Origin: Bacteroidales bacterium GP2
GTDB lineage: Bacteria > Bacteroidota > Bacteroidia > Bacteroidales > Muribaculaceae
Direction of reading: 5' to 3'
Assembly: GCA_001701115.1 (NCBI GenBank)
Contig: DAAJ01000119.1
Location: 171-8,775, forward strand
DNA: 8,605 bases
Position 1 is the first letter of the stretch. Each line of letters opens with the position of its first letter. Positions 6,680 through 8,605 of the stretch are shown here, one piece after another. The notes below the pieces were generated by a model. That model saw nothing but the letters and a program-made list of their open reading frames with translations, was not told the origin of the DNA and ran no database searches. The position numbers were made by a program, and so were the translations under genes.

Positions 6680-8241
6680 ACTCCAATCTTGGTCACATCC
6701 TTTTCAAATGTGTCGCGGTTGATTGCACGGGAACGCAGACGGTTGCGATAAGTGTAGATAGTGTTGACGGAAAAGCCCATGAACCGTGAAATTTGGGTGC
6801 TGTCGTCAAAGCCGAGCCGCATGAATGCAAGCAATCGCAAATCGGTTGTGAGAATCTCCGGCTCAGGCTGTTCAAGCTGTTTGTCCGGCTGCAGCAGCTT
6901 GTTTACTTGTGTGACGAAGTCCGGATATGCCTGAATGAATGCGCGGTCGAATATCAAATAGAATGTTTCGGACTGCGAGTTGAAAATTTCGCCGGATTTG
7001 AGCATGGAAACAACATCCTCTACCCTCCCGGCTTTTATTTTATTCTGTATAGTAGTCTTGTAGTCATCCATCCGCTCTATATACATAGCGCACATATTAA
7101 GGAACTCCTTAATATATGTAGCCCTTTCTATCACTGCTTCGGTGAGTTGCTTCCGGATAGCCTCGCTGCGCTGTTTTTCTTTGGAGAGGCGGCGGAGCAG
7201 CCAGCCAAGTGTGGCAAAGCTTGCAAGGAGAAGTGCCACCAGAATGCTTATCGTTATTTTCGAGCGGTTGCTTGTGCCTCTGTACCGGTCAACCATCTCC
7301 GGTGAATGTGTCACAGCCTCGGCAAATCTCATCCTGTCCCCGGCTTCCATAGCGTTATCAAGAGCCAGTTGCAGTAGCTTGTCTGCAAGCTGGAAATTGC
7401 CTTCATGCATAAGGATGTCTGAAAGCATCCTTGCCGCATTTCCAACCTGGAATCCCTGGCGGGTGTCGTTTTTCACCGCATTAGCGAGGTGCACCACAGC
7501 TTCCCCGGTCTTGTCCTCCTTCATGTATATGCTTCCGAGCAATTCCTCGCACCATGAATAATATATGCTTTCCGGCGGGGTATTTTCCAAAGCATCGCTT
7601 GCCAGAGCGATAGCGCGTGCATGTCGCCCGTCCATAGCCGCTATGATAGCCGAAACGTAATTATATTGCGGAGTGTCCTGTTGGCTAAGTTCAAGGTATT
7701 TTGTGGCATATTCGCGACCTTTCTGCATATGCTGACCCGCTTTCTCCTCAGGCACATTTGACGCAAAGGCAAGATGCAACCGGCTTCCTGCCGCATAAAG
7801 CTCCCTCAGGTCGGAATTATTCATGTTCTTTGTGTCGATTGCCTCAAACAGTTCGCTTGCTTTGGGAAGCTCGCCCATGAAAGTGAGCATAGACACTTTG
7901 TTTGCTTCACATCTGCGGCGCAGCGATTCGTCATTCTGCTTCTCTGCGATTTCTGCCGCCACATTATAATAATGGAGTGCGGAGTCAATATTTATTGCCG
8001 TGTAGCGGAACGCAATATTTTCCGCCGCTAAAAACTTTTCCGTATTATTGTCAATGGAGTCCAACTTCATGCGCAGGGAATCATCCACAAGTTTCCTCTG
8101 TTCGAGATACTGCTGGCGGTTGGCAATCACCTTGTTCATCGAGCTGAGGGCGTTTCCCGGCTGCGGATCCGCTTTGATGCCCGGCGGAGCAATGCTGCAA
8201 AGCAAAAAAATAGCTGCAATAGTTGTAATAAGTTTCGGCAT
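6676..8241 (-). CDS. Membrane-anchored TPR regulator with C-terminal HTH (DUF6377-like)
   Basis: A 521-aa protein. Residues 1-24 form a signal peptide (MPKLITTIAAIFLLC..., likely cut after GIKA). A long helical region at about 30-310 has TPR-like repeats (such as DSALHYYNVAAEIAEK, TGEAVVHLANAVK and FQLADKLLQLALDNA). A single membrane segment spans about 329-349 (ITISILVALLLASFATLGWLL), followed by a charged coiled-coil-like stretch (350-375). The cytoplasmic C-terminal domain (about 375-521) matches the Bacteroidota family I know as DUF6377. It ends in a LuxR-like helix-turn-helix: LTTDLRLLAFMRLGF, then STQISRFMGFSVNTIYTYRNRLRSRA (about 464-506). The layout suggests a one-piece sensor, with periplasmic TPRs outside and DNA binding inside; the signal is unknown. 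It has its own promoter motif (8317-8349) and is translationally coupled to an esterase. The start at 8241 gives an intact signal peptide. Confidence 0.88.
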   Translation of the reverse strand: MPKLITTIAAIFLLCSIAPPGIKADPQPGNALSSMNKVIANRQQYLEQRKLVDDSLRMKLDSIDNNTEKFLAAENIAFRYTAINIDSALHYYNVAAEIAEKQNDESLRRRCEANKVSMLTFMGELPKASELFEAIDTKNMNNSDLRELYAAGSRLHLAFASNVPEEKAGQHMQKGREYATKYLELSQQDTPQYNYVSAIIAAMDGRHARAIALASDALENTPPESIYYSWCEELLGSIYMKEDKTGEAVVHLANAVKNDTRQGFQVGNAARMLSDILMHEGNFQLADKLLQLALDNAMEAGDRMRFAEAVTHSPEMVDRYRGTSNRSKITISILVALLLASFATLGWLLRRLSKEKQRSEAIRKQLTEAVIERATYIKEFLNMCAMYIERMDDYKTTIQNKIKAGRVEDVVSMLKSGEIFNSQSETFYLIFDRAFIQAYPDFVTQVNKLLQPDKQLEQPEPEILTTDLRLLAFMRLGFDDSTQISRFMGFSVNTIYTYRNRLRSRAINRDTFEKDVTKIGV

Positions 8242-8316
8242 TAGTAATGTGGCGGTTTTAAGTCAGGCGAAAGGCAAAAAAATATGCTTTAGGTCGGCTT
8301 GATTATTATTCGTTTA

Positions 8317-8349
8317 CAAAGGTAATGTTTTCCATGAGATTACCGCAAT
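8317..8349 (-). promoter_or_regulatory. Promoter of the TPR/HTH regulator operon
   Basis: The minus strand holds TACCTTTG (complement of 8317-8324), an exact TAnnTTTG box. It is preceded, with a 21-nt spacer, by ATTG (complement of 8346-8349), a three-of-four match to the TTTG -33 box. Predicted start is near 8310, giving a leader of about 69 nt before the ATG at 8241. Confidence 0.6.
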
Positions 8350-8408
8350 CCTGACACCGGAAAATGCTGATTTGTACCCAAATTGGCGACAAAACCGATT
8401 GATTTCGC

Positions 8409-8446
8409 ATTTATATCCCCCTGATAATAATTTATATTCCGCCTGA
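8409..8446. repeat. Tandem imperfect direct repeat, 21-bp period
   Basis: ATTTATATCCCCCTGA (8409-8424) and ATTTATATTCCGCCTGA (8430-8446) differ by one inserted base and one substitution. They start exactly 21 bp apart, which is two turns of the helix. A shortened third copy, ATTTATATTGCCT, lies at 8519-8531. Spacing on one DNA face and position between two divergent promoters suggest paired operator half-sites (inference). Confidence 0.45.
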
Positions 8447-8457
8447 AAAACACTTTG

Positions 8458-8544
8458 ATTGCCATAATTGCAAGATATTGTGCCTTAGATTATTATGTTA
8501 AAATAGTTTCAATACGTGATTTATATTGCCTATATAATATTGCC
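8458..8544. repeat. Cluster of ATTGCC-like elements
   Basis: ATTGCC at 8458-8463, ATTGCA at 8467-8472, ATTGTGCC at 8477-8484, ATATTGCC at 8523-8530 and ATATTGCC again at 8537-8544. The first three are spaced 9-10 bp, about one helical turn; the last two are 14 bp apart and flank or overlap the -33 box of the rightward promoter. They may be protein-binding sites, although the background is A/T-rich. Confidence 0.3.
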
Positions 8545-8570
8545 AAAAATCCGCATCCGGGTTAATTTTG
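8539..8570 (+). promoter_or_regulatory. Rightward promoter for a gene beyond the window
   Basis: ATTG at 8539-8542, a 20-nt spacer and TAATTTTG at 8563-8570 (exact TAnnTTTG) make a good Bacteroides promoter on the plus strand. The predicted start near 8577 leaves the last 29 bases as leader, so a rightward gene, divergent from the regulator, should begin just past the window edge. Confidence 0.5.
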
Positions 8571-8605
8571 CATTATAAATTATTGCTGTCCGATAAAAAA
8601 TTTTT

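Larger units (their letters stand above)
8242..8605. other. 364-bp AT-rich divergent control region
   Basis: No credible coding sequence is visible on either strand here. The region carries the leader and promoter of the leftward regulator gene, a rightward promoter motif near the window edge, and a set of short repeats between them. These are listed separately. Confidence 0.6.

Noticed and set aside
6793..7305. 170-aa open frame on the plus strand
   Set aside because: It is antisense to the regulator's HTH and membrane region, which has a coherent domain layout; the product is Cys/Leu-rich without a recognisable fold.
8400..8545. The repeats as a CRISPR array or transposon end
   Set aside because: Units are too short and too few, spacing is irregular beyond the first pair, and there is no inverted terminal repeat, target duplication or transposase nearby.

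Overview
The window looks like a chromosomal piece of a gut-type Bacteroidales (Bacteroidota). Three things point there: start codons preceded by A-rich leaders with no Shine-Dalgarno sequence, promoters of the Bacteroides kind (TTTG, about 19-21 nt, TAnnTTTG), and a gene set typical of the order (GH92 mannosidase lipoprotein, membrane TPR/HTH regulator of the DUF6377 type, class II aldolase). Muribaculaceae is plausible, but that is inference. I see no insertion sequence, phage gene, CRISPR array, tRNA or rRNA.

Layout. (1) 1-3470, minus strand: a two-gene operon. A GH92 alpha-mannosidase lipoprotein (3385-1172) is followed after 20 bp by L-fucose isomerase fucI (1151 to beyond the left edge). 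A promoter lies at 3440-3470. (2) 3561-3910, plus strand: rpsU (ribosomal protein bS21) with a near-perfect Bacteroides promoter and a strong terminator hairpin. (3) 3971-4774, plus strand: a formate/nitrite transporter (FNT) family channel, with no clear promoter of its own. (4) 4824-5937, plus strand: class II fructose-bisphosphate aldolase with its own promoter motif and a terminator. (5) 5972-8348, minus strand: a membrane-anchored TPR/HTH regulator, translationally coupled by an ATGA overlap to an alpha/beta-hydrolase esterase. (6) 8242-8605: a 364-bp AT-rich control region with divergent promoter motifs. One serves the regulator; the other points right, to a gene outside the window. Between them lie repeated ATTTATATnCC and ATTGCC elements.

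How the parts fit. The left operon releases mannose from glycans at the cell envelope and isomerises fucose in the cytoplasm, which suits growth on host or dietary glycans. The aldolase serves central glycolysis, and the FNT channel would move formate or a similar small anion during mixed-acid fermentation. The right operon looks like a sensor-regulator with a co-made esterase, possibly controlling a divergent gene. No single gene here is without relatives. The least explained element is the repeat-bearing control region at 8409-8544 together with the regulator-esterase pair.
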